Origin: Castellaniella denitrificans
Lineage (GTDB): Bacteria > Pseudomonadota > Gammaproteobacteria > Burkholderiales > Burkholderiaceae_B
Direction: 5' to 3'
DNA length: 64,000 bases
Assembly: GCF_027214045.1 (NCBI RefSeq)
Contig: NZ_JAPWHE010000001.1
Span: 809,482 to 873,481, forward strand
In this document: piece by piece, positions 37,409 to 45,700 of the stretch
How the letters are laid out: every line of letters begins with the position of its first letter
How positions within the stretch are numbered: the stretch's first letter is position 1
Translations under genes and position numbers: made by a program
The notes under the pieces: model-generated
What the model was told of the DNA's origin: nothing
The model's database searches: none
The model's input: the letters and a program-made list of their open reading frames with translations, nothing else

Positions 37409-37434
37409 CGGCCCCGGCGACCACGCCGGGGCCG
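37409..37434 (+). terminator. Intercistronic hairpin between nrdA and nrdB
   Basis: A 10-bp perfect stem CGGCCCCGGC/GCCGGGGCCG with a 6-base loop in the 77-bp gap. There is no T tract, so processing, stabilisation or partial termination setting the alpha:beta ratio is more likely than full termination. Confidence 0.55.
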
Positions 37435-37461
37435 CCGACCGTCTTTCCCCATGATCCGAAA

Positions 37462-38580
37462 ATGACCCCAGAAGCCCTGCCCACCAAGATCTTCAACACC
37501 GAAAAATCCGACTACGCCTTCCCGGAAATCATTCTGGGCCAGGATCTCGGCCTGTTCGACACGATCAACAAGTTCTATCCCGAAATCTGGAAGCTCTACA
37601 AGACGCTGAAGAACCAGGACTGGGACGAGAACGAGTTCGACTATTCCACCTGCAACGTGCAGTTCAAGACCTGCGACCGCCACACCTACGACATGATGGT
37701 CAAGACCCTGGCGTGGCAATGGGAGGCCGACAGCGTCGCGTCGCGCTCCATCGCCGCCGTGCTGGCACCGGTCTGCACCAGCAGCGAGGCCTGGTCCGGC
37801 TGGGTGGAAATCACCAAGAACGAGATCGTCCACGCCGCCACCTACTCCGAAATCGTCCGCAACAGCTTCGACAACCCGGACGACATCCTCAACGAGATTC
37901 TCTCGGTCAAGGAGGCCATGAGCCGCCTGCGCGTCGTCAGCGAGGTCTTCAACCAGGCCTTCGTGGTCAGCTACGACTATGCCCGGGGCCAGCGCGCAAA
38001 CGACCAGGAAACCTACAACGCCATCTACCTGTTCATCGTCGCGATCCTGTGCATGGAGCGCATCCAGTTCCTGGCCTCTTTCGCCGTGACTTTCGGCATC
38101 TGCGACGGCACGGGCCTGTTCCAGCCCATCGGCAAGGCGGTCCAGAAGATCGCCCAGGACGAATTCGAGGTCCACGTCCAGTATGGCAAGGAAGTCCTGC
38201 GCGCGATGTTCAAGACCGAGCGCGGCCGCACCGCCTTCGAACAGTGCCGGGGCAAGATCGTCCAGATCCTCGACGAAGTCACCGCCAGCGAAGTCGAATG
38301 GACCGACTACGCCTTCTCCGAAGGCCGCGAACTCACCGGCGTGACCTGCCAGATGATGAAGGACTGGGTCCATTTCAGCGCCACCGACGTGGCCCGCTTC
38401 TTCAACGTCGAAGACCAGGTGTCCTTCCCGATCATCACCGAGAACCCCCTGAAATACATGGAAAGCTGGCTCAACATGAGCAAGGTGCAAGCGTCCAACC
38501 AGGAAGAGGACACCGCCCAATACAAGGTCGGCGTCATGAAGCGCGACGACGAAAACGAAGTGTTCGACGTGGATTTCTGA
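37462..38580 (+). CDS. nrdB: Ribonucleoside-diphosphate reductase class I, beta subunit
   Basis: Radical-generating diiron subunit of 372 residues. D90 (EADSVASR), E121 and H124 (KNEIVHAATY) and the radical tyrosine Y128 align with D84/E115/H118/Y122 of E. coli by spacing. E199 (CMERIQF) and the DEFEVH segment near 233-238 supply the remaining ligands. The latter is DExxxH rather than the usual DExxH. ATG 37462 has no strong ribosome-binding site. Co-transcription with nrdA and nrdH is likely. Confidence 0.95.
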   Translation: MTPEALPTKIFNTEKSDYAFPEIILGQDLGLFDTINKFYPEIWKLYKTLKNQDWDENEFDYSTCNVQFKTCDRHTYDMMVKTLAWQWEADSVASRSIAAVLAPVCTSSEAWSGWVEITKNEIVHAATYSEIVRNSFDNPDDILNEILSVKEAMSRLRVVSEVFNQAFVVSYDYARGQRANDQETYNAIYLFIVAILCMERIQFLASFAVTFGICDGTGLFQPIGKAVQKIAQDEFEVHVQYGKEVLRAMFKTERGRTAFEQCRGKIVQILDEVTASEVEWTDYAFSEGRELTGVTCQMMKDWVHFSATDVARFFNVEDQVSFPIITENPLKYMESWLNMSKVQASNQEEDTAQYKVGVMKRDDENEVFDVDF

Positions 38581-38650
38581 ATCCGCCAGCGCCTCGCCCC
38601 ACCCTGCCGCACCCCGATCAAACAACGACCGAAACACTCAAGGAGCCGAC

Positions 38651-38881
38651 ATGCCCATTACCGTCTATTCGAAGCCCAACTGCCCGCAATGCGACCTGAC
38701 CAAGCGTGACATGGACATCCTGGGCATCGCGTACGAAACCGTGGACCTGACCCAGCGCCAGGACCAGCTCGAGCGCCTGATCGGCCTGGGCCACCGCAGC
38801 GCCCCCGTGGTGGAAACCGGCCGCGAGACCTGGTCGGGCTACGACCAGGAAAAGATCAAGGGGCTGGTATCCTACGCCTGA
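38651..38881 (+). CDS. nrdH: NrdH-redoxin (glutaredoxin-like)
   Basis: A 76-residue electron donor for ribonucleotide reductase. The redox motif is CPQC (residues 11-14), and the C-terminal APVVETGRETWSGYDQEKI carries the WSGF-like motif of NrdH. AAGGAG precedes the ATG. NrdH usually accompanies class Ib NrdEF; its placement after a class Ia-like NrdAB is worth noting. Confidence 0.93.
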   Translation: MPITVYSKPNCPQCDLTKRDMDILGIAYETVDLTQRQDQLERLIGLGHRSAPVVETGRETWSGYDQEKIKGLVSYA

Positions 38882-38888
38882 GCGAGTC

Positions 38889-39713
38889 TCAGGGCCGTTC
38901 GCCGCGTCCCCTGCGCGCCTCGATGCGCGCGATCGCGGCCGGCAGGTCGGCCACGGTGCGGATCACCTCGTGCGCGCCAGCCCCGCGCAGCTTTTCTTCG
39001 GCCGGCCTGCAGCGGACATCCCGCTCGCCCGGCGGCAACGCAACCCACGCATCCCAGCTCAGGCCGACCTCGTTGCCGGACGCCGACAGGCCGACGGTCC
39101 ACATGCCGGCCGACAGACCCTCGGCGATGCCTGGCACCGTGTCGTCGACCTTGACACAAGCGGCCACGTCGCGGATGCCCAGTTCGATCACGTTGGCCAG
39201 GGCCATCCAGGGGCCGGGCCGGCCGCCCGCCCTCAGGTCGTCGGAGGCGATCACGCAATCCGGCGCATACCCGCCCGCCGCGGCCATCGGCGCCAGCGCG
39301 TCCATCACCCTGCGCGGATAACCGGAGCACGAACCGATGCGGATGCCGCGCGCGCGCAAAGCCTCCACGGCCTGCAGCGCACCCGGGATCAGGGCCGAAT
39401 AGTGGCCGACGCGTTCCACCTGCAGCGGCATGAAGGTCCGGTACACCGCGTCCACATCCTCGCGGCTCATGTCGCGCCCATGGCGCTCGCGCCAGCGTGC
39501 GGCGATCTCCGGCACCCGGCCCAGGGCCTGGATGTGGTCCCTTTTGGCCAGGCCCATGGGGCCGCGCGCCTCGTCCAGGGTGATCGCCACGCCCGCCGCG
39601 GCAAAAGCGTCGACCAGGACCTGAGTCGGGGCGAAAGAACCGAAATCGACGATGGTGCCGGCCCAGTCGAAGATGACGGCGTCGATGGTCCGGTGGATCG
39701 GGGGCTCGTCCAT
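38889..39713 (-). CDS. phnX: Phosphonoacetaldehyde hydrolase
   Basis: HAD-family enzyme that cleaves the C-P bond of phosphonoacetaldehyde to acetaldehyde and phosphate. The 274-residue protein has the nucleophile D16 ([12 protein letters not shown]) and the Schiff-base lysine K57 (GLAKRDH), the combination specific to Phn[10 protein letters not shown] and [14 protein letters not shown] complete the HAD motifs. It lies 20 bases downstream of an aldehyde dehydrogenase gene. No aminoethylphosphonate transaminase (PhnW) is seen in the window. Confidence 0.92.
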   Translation of the reverse strand: MDEPPIHRTIDAVIFDWAGTIVDFGSFAPTQVLVDAFAAAGVAITLDEARGPMGLAKRDHIQALGRVPEIAARWRERHGRDMSREDVDAVYRTFMPLQVERVGHYSALIPGALQAVEALRARGIRIGSCSGYPRRVMDALAPMAAAGGYAPDCVIASDDLRAGGRPGPWMALANVIELGIRDVAACVKVDDTVPGIAEGLSAGMWTVGLSASGNEVGLSWDAWVALPPGERDVRCRPAEEKLRGAGAHEVIRTVADLPAAIARIEARRGRGERP

Positions 39714-39733
39714 GGATACGATCGGCCCGCGGT

Positions 39734-41194
39734 TCAGATCCCCACGGCCGACACCGCCTTGGTGTTCAGGTAGGCCTCCAGCGCCTCGGGGCCGCCCTCC
39801 GTACCGTAGCCGGAGTCCTTGACGCCGCCGAACGGCAGTTCGGCCGAGGGCGTGGCCGGCTGGTTGATCCAGAGCATGCCGGCTTCGATCCGGTGCATCA
39901 GTTGTTGCGCGTTGCGCAGCGAACGGGTGAAGGCGTAGGCGGACAAACCGTAGGACAGGCGGTTGGCCTCGGCGATGGCCTCGTCCAGGCGTTCGAAGGC
40001 GCGGATGCCCGCCACCGGTCCAAAGGGCTCGTTGTTGAACAGGTCGGCCTCGGTGGTGAGCCCCGAAATGAGGGTGGGCGCGAAGAAATTGCCCGTGTCG
40101 CCGACGCGCGCGCCCCCCGTCAGGATTTCGGCGCCGCGCCGGCGGGCGTCCTCGACCACCTGGGTCATGGCGGCGACGCGGCGCGCATTGGCCAGCGGCC
40201 CGAGGGTGGTGCCCTCGTCCAGCCCGTCCCCCAGCTTCAGGGCTTCGGCGTGACGCACGAAGGCCCGGGTGAACTCGCCGACCAGGCTGCTGTGCACCAG
40301 GAAGCGCGTGGGCGAAATGCAGACCTGCCCGGCATTGCGGAATTTCCCGGCGGCGGAGATCCTGGCCGCCAGCTCGACGTCGGCGTCTTCGGCGACGATC
40401 ACCGGCGCATGGCCGCCCAGTTCCATGGACACCCGCTTCATGTGGGCGCCCGCCAGCGCGGCCAATTGTTTGCCGACCGGCGTGGATCCGGTGAACGTGA
40501 CCTTGCGGATGACGGGGTGCGGGATCAGGTGGCCGGAAATTTCCGCCGGATTGCCATACACCAGTCCCACCACGCCGGGCGGCAGGCCGGCGTCCACGAA
40601 GACTTGCAGCAGCGCGGCGGGCGAAGCCGGGGTTTCCTCGGGGGCCTTGCACAGAAAGGAGCAGCCGGTCGCCAGCGCGGCGCCCAGCTTGCGCACCACC
40701 TGGTTGACGGGAAAATTCCAGGGCGTGAAGGCCGCCACCGGCCCCACGGGCTCCTTGATGACCAGTTGCAGGGCCGAGGGATTGCGCGACGGCACAATGC
40801 GGCCGTACACGCGCAGCCCCTCGTCGGCGAACCATTCGATGATCGTGGCGCCGGCCAGGGTCTCGGCCCGCGCCTCGGCCAGCGGCTTGCCCTGTTCGCG
40901 GGTCAGCAGGCGGGCGATGTCCTCCGCGCGTTCGCGCAGCAGGGCCGCCGCGCGGCGCATGAGGGCGGCGCGCTCATGCGCCGGCGTGTCGCGCCACGTC
41001 TCGAAACCCCGCTGGGTGGCGGCCAGCGCGCGGTCCAGGTCGGGGATGCCGGCATGGGCCACCCGGCCGATCACCTGGCCGTCGGCAGGATTGAGCACAT
41101 CGAGCGTCCGGCCGTCGGCCGCGTCGACCCACTGGTTGTCGATCAGAAGCCGGGTATCGGGATAGGCGAGGGGCGTCATCGTGGAAATCGTCAT
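39734..41194 (-). CDS. NAD(P)-dependent aldehyde dehydrogenase, succinate-semialdehyde type
   Basis: A 486-residue dehydrogenase. E258 (MELGGHAPV) and C292 ([13 protein letters not shown]) are the catalytic pair; [22 protein letters not shown] and GSTPVGKQL form the cofactor site. Overall it is closest to succinate-semialdehyde dehydrogenases. Being upstream of phnX, it might instead oxidise phosphonoacetaldehyde or the acetaldehyde that PhnX releases. The sequence does not decide. Confidence 0.88.
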   Translation of the reverse strand: MTISTMTPLAYPDTRLLIDNQWVDAADGRTLDVLNPADGQVIGRVAHAGIPDLDRALAATQRGFETWRDTPAHERAALMRRAAALLRERAEDIARLLTREQGKPLAEARAETLAGATIIEWFADEGLRVYGRIVPSRNPSALQLVIKEPVGPVAAFTPWNFPVNQVVRKLGAALATGCSFLCKAPEETPASPAALLQVFVDAGLPPGVVGLVYGNPAEISGHLIPHPVIRKVTFTGSTPVGKQLAALAGAHMKRVSMELGGHAPVIVAEDADVELAARISAAGKFRNAGQVCISPTRFLVHSSLVGEFTRAFVRHAEALKLGDGLDEGTTLGPLANARRVAAMTQVVEDARRRGAEILTGGARVGDTGNFFAPTLISGLTTEADLFNNEPFGPVAGIRAFERLDEAIAEANRLSYGLSAYAFTRSLRNAQQLMHRIEAGMLWINQPATPSAELPFGGVKDSGYGTEGGPEALEAYLNTKAVSAVGI

Positions 41195-41348
41195 CGTTCG
41201 GAACCGGAGGGTTGAATGAACACAGGGTGAAATATCGCCTGCTCCAATGAGTATAGACCCGGACCGCGCCCCTTGATGGCGCCGCGCGCGCCGACTATAA
41301 CTCCGTCATGGAAACCCGATCGGAAACCTTCCGGAAGGTCCGCGCACC

Positions 41349-42494
41349 ATGAACCGACCCGCCCTTCCCGCCGCGTTCGCGCTGGCCGCGCTGCTGGCGC
41401 TGGCACCGGCCGGCGCACGCAGCGCCGCCCCGGAAAACGCCGGCGCCCTTCCGGCGGACGGCACCGTCCCGTTCGCCGCCCGGCGGGTCGCGACCTTCGA
41501 CCGCCCCTGGGCGATCGCCTTCCTGCCCGACGGCCGCCTCGTCCTCACCGAAAAGGCCGGCCGCCTGTTCCTGGTCACGCAGTCCGGCGCCAGAACCGCC
41601 ATCGAGGGCGTGCCGACGGTTGACGACCGGGGCCAGAACGGCCTGCTGGACGTGGCCCCCTCGCCGGACTTCGCCCGCGACAGCCTGCTGTACTTCACCC
41701 GCGTGGCGCCCGGAGATGGCGGCGGCGCGCTGGTCCTGGCCCGCGCCCGGCTGGAGGAATCCGGCGGTCGCGCGCGCCTGCGTGATCCGGAGACCCTGTG
41801 GCGCCAGCAGCCCGCCAGCCGCGGCGGGCAACCCGGCGGCATCATCGCCTTTTCACCCGGCGGCAGGCATCTGTTCCTGACCGTCGGCGACCGGATGGAG
41901 CCCGACACGGCCCAGGACCCCGACGCCGCCCGGGGCAAGATCCTGCGCCTGAATCCGGACGGATCCGCGCCGCCGGACAATCCGATGGCCGGGCGGGCCG
42001 GCATCCGCGCCCTGACCTGGAGCATGGGCCACCGCAATCCCTACGGCCTGGCCTTCGCGCCGGATGGCGCGCTCTGGGAACATGAAATGGGGCCGCGCGG
42101 CGGCGACGAACTGAACCGCATCCGGCCCGGCGGCAACTACGGCTGGCCGGAAGTCTCGAACGGCGACCAGTACAGCGGCTGGCCCATCCCCCGGCACGCC
42201 ACCCGCCCGGAATTCGACGCACCGGGCCTGTACTGGACGCCGGTGATCGCGCCGGCGGGGCTGGTGTTCTACCATGGGCCGCAATTCCCGGCCTGGCAAG
42301 GCTCGGCCCTGATCGGCGGCCTGCGCGCCGAAGGCCTGGTGCGCGTCGTCTTCGGCGCGGACGGGACCGCCCGCCAGGCGGACCGCTGGGTCTTGGGCCG
42401 GCGCATCCGCGACGTGGCGGTGGCGCCCGACGGCGCGGTCTGGGTGATCGAGGACGGCGACGGCGCGGGGTTGCTGAGGCTGACGGCAAAGTGA
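41349..42494 (+). CDS. PQQ-dependent sugar dehydrogenase (soluble glucose/sorbosone dehydrogenase family)
   Basis: Periplasmic beta-propeller quinoprotein of 381 residues, similar to the aldose dehydrogenase YliI. A signal peptide ends near GARSAAP (~27). RPWAIAFLPDGRLVLTEKAGRL, GQNGLLDVAPSPDF, the catalytic-His region SMGHRNPYGLAFAPDGALWEHEMGPRGGDELN and GGNYGWPEVSNGDQYSG are all present. It oxidises aldoses to lactones, passing electrons to the respiratory chain. GGAAGG lies upstream. It is a single gene ending at a strong terminator. Confidence 0.91.
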   Translation: MNRPALPAAFALAALLALAPAGARSAAPENAGALPADGTVPFAARRVATFDRPWAIAFLPDGRLVLTEKAGRLFLVTQSGARTAIEGVPTVDDRGQNGLLDVAPSPDFARDSLLYFTRVAPGDGGGALVLARARLEESGGRARLRDPETLWRQQPASRGGQPGGIIAFSPGGRHLFLTVGDRMEPDTAQDPDAARGKILRLNPDGSAPPDNPMAGRAGIRALTWSMGHRNPYGLAFAPDGALWEHEMGPRGGDELNRIRPGGNYGWPEVSNGDQYSGWPIPRHATRPEFDAPGLYWTPVIAPAGLVFYHGPQFPAWQGSALIGGLRAEGLVRVVFGADGTARQADRWVLGRRIRDVAVAPDGAVWVIEDGDGAGLLRLTAK

Positions 42495-42535
42495 CGCGTC
42501 CGCACGACCGCGCCTGCGGGCACCGGCACAAAAAC

Positions 42536-42566
42536 AAAAGCGCACGGCTTCAGGCCGTGCGCTTTT
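42536..42566. terminator. Bidirectional terminator between sugar dehydrogenase and tRNA-Pro
   Basis: A 13-bp perfect stem AAAAGCGCACGGC/GCCGTGCGCTTTT with loop TTCAG. Read on the minus strand it is followed by a T-rich tract and lies 11 bases after the tRNA; on the plus strand it ends the sugar dehydrogenase transcript. Confidence 0.88.
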
Positions 42567-42577
42567 GCAGGAATGGA

Positions 42578-42654
42578 TGGTCGGGGTGACATGATTCGAA
42601 CATGCGACTCCTACGTCCCGAACGTAGTACTCTACCAGGCTGAGCTACACCCCG
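42578..42654 (-). tRNA. tRNA-Pro (anticodon CGG)
   Basis: The minus strand folds as a 77-nt tRNA. The acceptor stem is CGGGGTG/CACCCCG, with discriminator A and an encoded CCA. The D-arm is GCTCAGCCTGGTAGAG, the anticodon stem CTACG/CGTAG with loop TTCGGGA (anticodon CGG, proline CCG), and the T-arm contains GTTCGAATC. The C1-G72 pair is typical of bacterial tRNA-Pro. A terminator follows. No integrase or attachment duplicate is adjacent. Confidence 0.97.
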
Positions 42655-42721
42655 ACGGTGCTGCCTAGGCGGATGCCGGTGCCTGGTGAAAACCAGGCAA
42701 ACACCCACCAGCGGGAATATT

Positions 42722-43687
42722 TCAACGGTCTCGCTCGACCGCGAAAGCACAGAATTTTAGCAGAGTTTCCCGATAAACGGAATCTGGGAAGACGGCCAGG
42801 GCCTCGCAGGCCAGATCGGCCTCGGCGCGGGCCGCCTGGCGGGTATAGTCCAGCGCGTCGGTGGCGTGAATGGCGCGCGCCACGGCCTCGAAGTCGGCGT
42901 CGCCGGTCTCGATGGCGCCGCGGATCAGGTCGCGCTGCTCCGGCGTACCGGTTTCCAGCACCCGGATCAGCGGCAGGGTGGGCTTGCCCTCGCGCAGATC
43001 GTCGCCCACGTTCTTGCCCAGGGTCTGGACGTCGCCGCTGTAGTCCAGCACATCGTCGATCAGTTGAAAAGCCGTGCCGATGTGCCGGCCATAGGTGGCC
43101 GCGGCGGTCTCCTGTTCCGGCGTCGCGCCGGAGATGATCGCCCCCACCTGCGCGGCGGCCTCGAACAGCTTCGCGGTCTTGTAGCGCACCACCTGCAGGT
43201 AGCGGTCCAGCGAGACGTCCGGGTCGTGCACGTTCAGCAACTGCAGGACCTCGCCCTCGGCGATGATGGTGGTGGCCGCCGACAGCACCGCCATGGCGCC
43301 CATGGAGTCGGTCTCGACCATCATCTCGAACGAGCGCGAATACAGATAGTCGCCCACCAGTACGCTGGCGGCGTTGCCGAACACGGCATTGGCCGTCTCG
43401 CGGCCGCGGCGCATGTCGGACTCGTCCACCACATCGTCATGCAGCAGCGTGGCGGTGTGGATGAATTCCACCACGGCCGCGAGGCGGTGGTGGTTGTCGC
43501 CCCGGTAACCCAGCGCCCCCGCCACCAGCAGCACCATGGCCGGACGCATGCGCTTGCCGCCGGCGCCGACGATGTAATCGCCGATGGTGCGGATCAGGAC
43601 GACTTCGGAATCCAGGCGGGCGCGGATGACGGCGTCGACCGCCCGCATGTCGGACACGATGGGAGCGAACAGTTCTGAGAAGTTCAA
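42722..43687 (-). CDS. ispB: Octaprenyl diphosphate synthase
   Basis: Makes the ubiquinone side chain from farnesyl diphosphate and isopentenyl diphosphate. A TTG start at 43687 gives NFSELFAPIVSDMRAV, matching the usual IspB N-terminus and a 321-residue length; the ATG at 43648 would cut this off. Both aspartate-rich motifs are present, DDVVD (84-88) and DDVLD (211-215), along with GGKRMRPAMV. Lies 67 bases upstream of tRNA-Pro, divergent from the DUF815 ATPase gene. Confidence 0.95.
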   Translation of the reverse strand: MNFSELFAPIVSDMRAVDAVIRARLDSEVVLIRTIGDYIVGAGGKRMRPAMVLLVAGALGYRGDNHHRLAAVVEFIHTATLLHDDVVDESDMRRGRETANAVFGNAASVLVGDYLYSRSFEMMVETDSMGAMAVLSAATTIIAEGEVLQLLNVHDPDVSLDRYLQVVRYKTAKLFEAAAQVGAIISGATPEQETAAATYGRHIGTAFQLIDDVLDYSGDVQTLGKNVGDDLREGKPTLPLIRVLETGTPEQRDLIRGAIETGDADFEAVARAIHATDALDYTRQAARAEADLACEALAVFPDSVYRETLLKFCAFAVERDR

Positions 43688-43787
43688 GACGGACCCGGAT
43701 GCTGATGGGCGGCCACTCCGGCGGCCGCAAAGAGCCAGATTATACTTTCCGCAGAATCCGAATACACGACCGCACCCGACAGGACAC

Positions 43788-44666
43788 ATGGAGAACCCCG
43801 TGGCAGACGATCAATTGCAGGCGCTGATGAACCGGGCGATGGGCGTGCTGGCCCAGCTCGAAGCCTGGCTGCCGCCCGCCCCGCCCGCCATCGACTGGAC
43901 GGCCCGCGCCTATCGCTGGCAGCGCCGGGGCACGCGCGGCTGGCTCGAAGCCGTCCGCCGCATCGCCCCCATCCACCTGGACGATCTGCGCCATGTCGAC
44001 CGGCAGAAGGCCGTCCTCGAACGCAACACCCTGGCTTTCCTGGATGGCAAGCCGGCCAACAACGTCCTGATGACCGGGGCGCGCGGCACGGGCAAGAGTT
44101 CGCTGGTCCGGGCCTTGCTCGACGCCCATGCGGACCGGGGCCTGCGCCTGATCGAGATCGACAAATCGGATCTCGGCGACCTGGGGCAGATCATCGAACT
44201 CATCCATGACCGCCCGGAACGCTACGTCGTGTTCTGCGACGACCTGTCCTTCGAGGAGGGCGAGGCCGGCTACAAGGCGCTGAAGTCCGCGCTGGACGGC
44301 TCGGTCGCCTCGCCGGGCGACAACCTGCTGATCTACGCCACCTCGAACCGGCGCCACCTGATGCCGGAATACATGCGCGAGAACCTGGAGGCCCGGCACC
44401 AGCCCGACGGCGAGATCCATCCTGGCGAAACCGTCGAGGAAAAGATTTCCCTGTCCGAACGTTTCGGCCTGTGGCTGTCGTTCTACCCCTTTGCACAGGA
44501 CGACTACCTGGACATCGTCGGCCACTGGCTGCGGTTCCACGGCTGCGACGAGGCCCAGGTCCGGGACGCGCGCACCGAGGCCCTGCAATGGACACTGGAA
44601 CGCGGCTCCCGGTCCGGACGGGTGGCCCGACAATTCGCGCGCGACTGGGCGGCCCGCCATGTCTGA
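43788..44666 (+). CDS. DUF815 family AAA-type ATPase
   Basis: A 292-residue ATP-binding protein. Walker A is MTGARGTGKSSLV (~100), Walker B is RYVVFCDDLSFEEGE, sensor-like residues are in LLIYATSNRRHLMPEYM, and the ENLEA...GEIHPGETVEEKISLSERFGLWLSFYPF stretch is diagnostic of DUF815. The role is not established; such proteins occur widely beside mutT in betaproteobacteria. AGGACAC precedes the ATG. The MutT-ThiE gene follows 38 bases later. Confidence 0.88.
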   Translation: MENPVADDQLQALMNRAMGVLAQLEAWLPPAPPAIDWTARAYRWQRRGTRGWLEAVRRIAPIHLDDLRHVDRQKAVLERNTLAFLDGKPANNVLMTGARGTGKSSLVRALLDAHADRGLRLIEIDKSDLGDLGQIIELIHDRPERYVVFCDDLSFEEGEAGYKALKSALDGSVASPGDNLLIYATSNRRHLMPEYMRENLEARHQPDGEIHPGETVEEKISLSERFGLWLSFYPFAQDDYLDIVGHWLRFHGCDEAQVRDARTEALQWTLERGSRSGRVARQFARDWAARHV

Positions 44667-44704
44667 CTGGGCGTCGTCCACCCTCCTCTCGTTTCCAAAC
44701 CGCC

Positions 44705-45700
44705 ATGACTGACTCCAAACCCTACATCCGCGTGGCCGCCGGCCTGATCATCGACTCCCGGGGCCGGCTGCTGCTGGGCCAGCGTCCGGAAGGCAAGGCC
44801 TGGCCCGGCTGGTGGGAATTCCCCGGCGGCAAGATCGAGGCCGGCGAAACCGTCGAACAGGCCCTGGTGCGCGAACTGGACGAGGAACTCGGCATCCGGG
44901 CCACATGCGTCTACCCCTGGGTGGTGCACGTGCATGAATATCCCAAGACCATCGTCGAACTGGCCTTCTGCCAGGTGACCGCCTGGGAAGGCGAGCCCCA
45001 GGGCCGCGAGAACCAGGCGCTGGACTGGGTGGACCCCTGGGAAATCCGCCTGGACGAATCCGAACACCCCATCGGCCCGGGTGGCGGCTCGCTGTTGCCG
45101 GCCGCCGCCCCGCCGCTGCGCTGGCTGCGCCTGCCCACGCGCTACCGCATCAGCCGGATCGGCCATCCCGACCGGCTGGCCGGCTGGTTGGCCGACCTGC
45201 GCCAGGAACTGCTGCGCGGTCTGCAACTGGTGCAATTCCGCGAGCCGGGCTGGGAAGGCGATCCGGCCTCGCTGCGCGAGGCTTTCCTGGCCGCGCTGGC
45301 CCTGTGCCGCCAGCATGGGGCCCGCTGCCTGGTCAACAGTGTCCATCCTACCGCCTGGTGGTCCGAGGCCGATGGCGTGCAGTTGCGCGCTGGCGACGCG
45401 GCCCGCGTCCTGCGAGACGACACACGCCCACCGGGCTGGCTGGGGGTATCCGCCCACACGGCGGATGACATCGAATGCGCGCGCCAGCTCCAGGCCGATT
45501 TCGTGGTGCTGGGACACGCGCTGGACACGGACAGCCACCCCGGCCTCCCGGCGCTGGGGTGGGAGCGCTTCCGCGCCCTGGCGGATGCCGCCGGCCGACC
45601 GGTCTTCGCCATCGGGGGCCAATCGCTGGATACGCTGGACGTCGCGCGCCGGCATGGCGCGCACGGGATCGCGGCGATCCGCGGGATGCTGGTCAGCTAG
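44705..45700 (+). CDS. mutT: MutT-type NUDIX hydrolase fused to a ThiE/TenI-like domain
   Basis: Two-domain protein of 331 residues. Residues 1-130 are a MutT NUDIX domain with a full box (GGKIEAGETVEQALVRELDEELG), predicted to hydrolyse 8-oxo-dGTP and so lower mutation. Residues ~145-331 resemble thiamine-phosphate synthase/TenI (LVQFREPG, VNSVHP, LGVSAHTADDIECARQLQADFVVLGHAL, VFAIGG). The ThiE part lacks several usual substrate contacts and is probably not a true synthase. The stop overlaps the convergent efflux-channel gene by 8 bases. Confidence 0.9.
   Translation: MTDSKPYIRVAAGLIIDSRGRLLLGQRPEGKAWPGWWEFPGGKIEAGETVEQALVRELDEELGIRATCVYPWVVHVHEYPKTIVELAFCQVTAWEGEPQGRENQALDWVDPWEIRLDESEHPIGPGGGSLLPAAAPPLRWLRLPTRYRISRIGHPDRLAGWLADLRQELLRGLQLVQFREPGWEGDPASLREAFLAALALCRQHGARCLVNSVHPTAWWSEADGVQLRAGDAARVLRDDTRPPGWLGVSAHTADDIECARQLQADFVVLGHALDTDSHPGLPALGWERFRALADAAGRPVFAIGGQSLDTLDVARRHGAHGIAAIRGMLVS

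Noticed and set aside
42578..42654. tRNA-Pro as an attachment site of an integrated element
   Set aside because: No integrase, no duplicated 3' tRNA fragment and no change in gene character on either side were found; neighbours are housekeeping genes.
44705..45700. A genuine thiamine-phosphate synthase gene
   Set aside because: The ThiE-like half follows a MutT domain, no thiamine genes are nearby and several expected substrate contacts could not be found.
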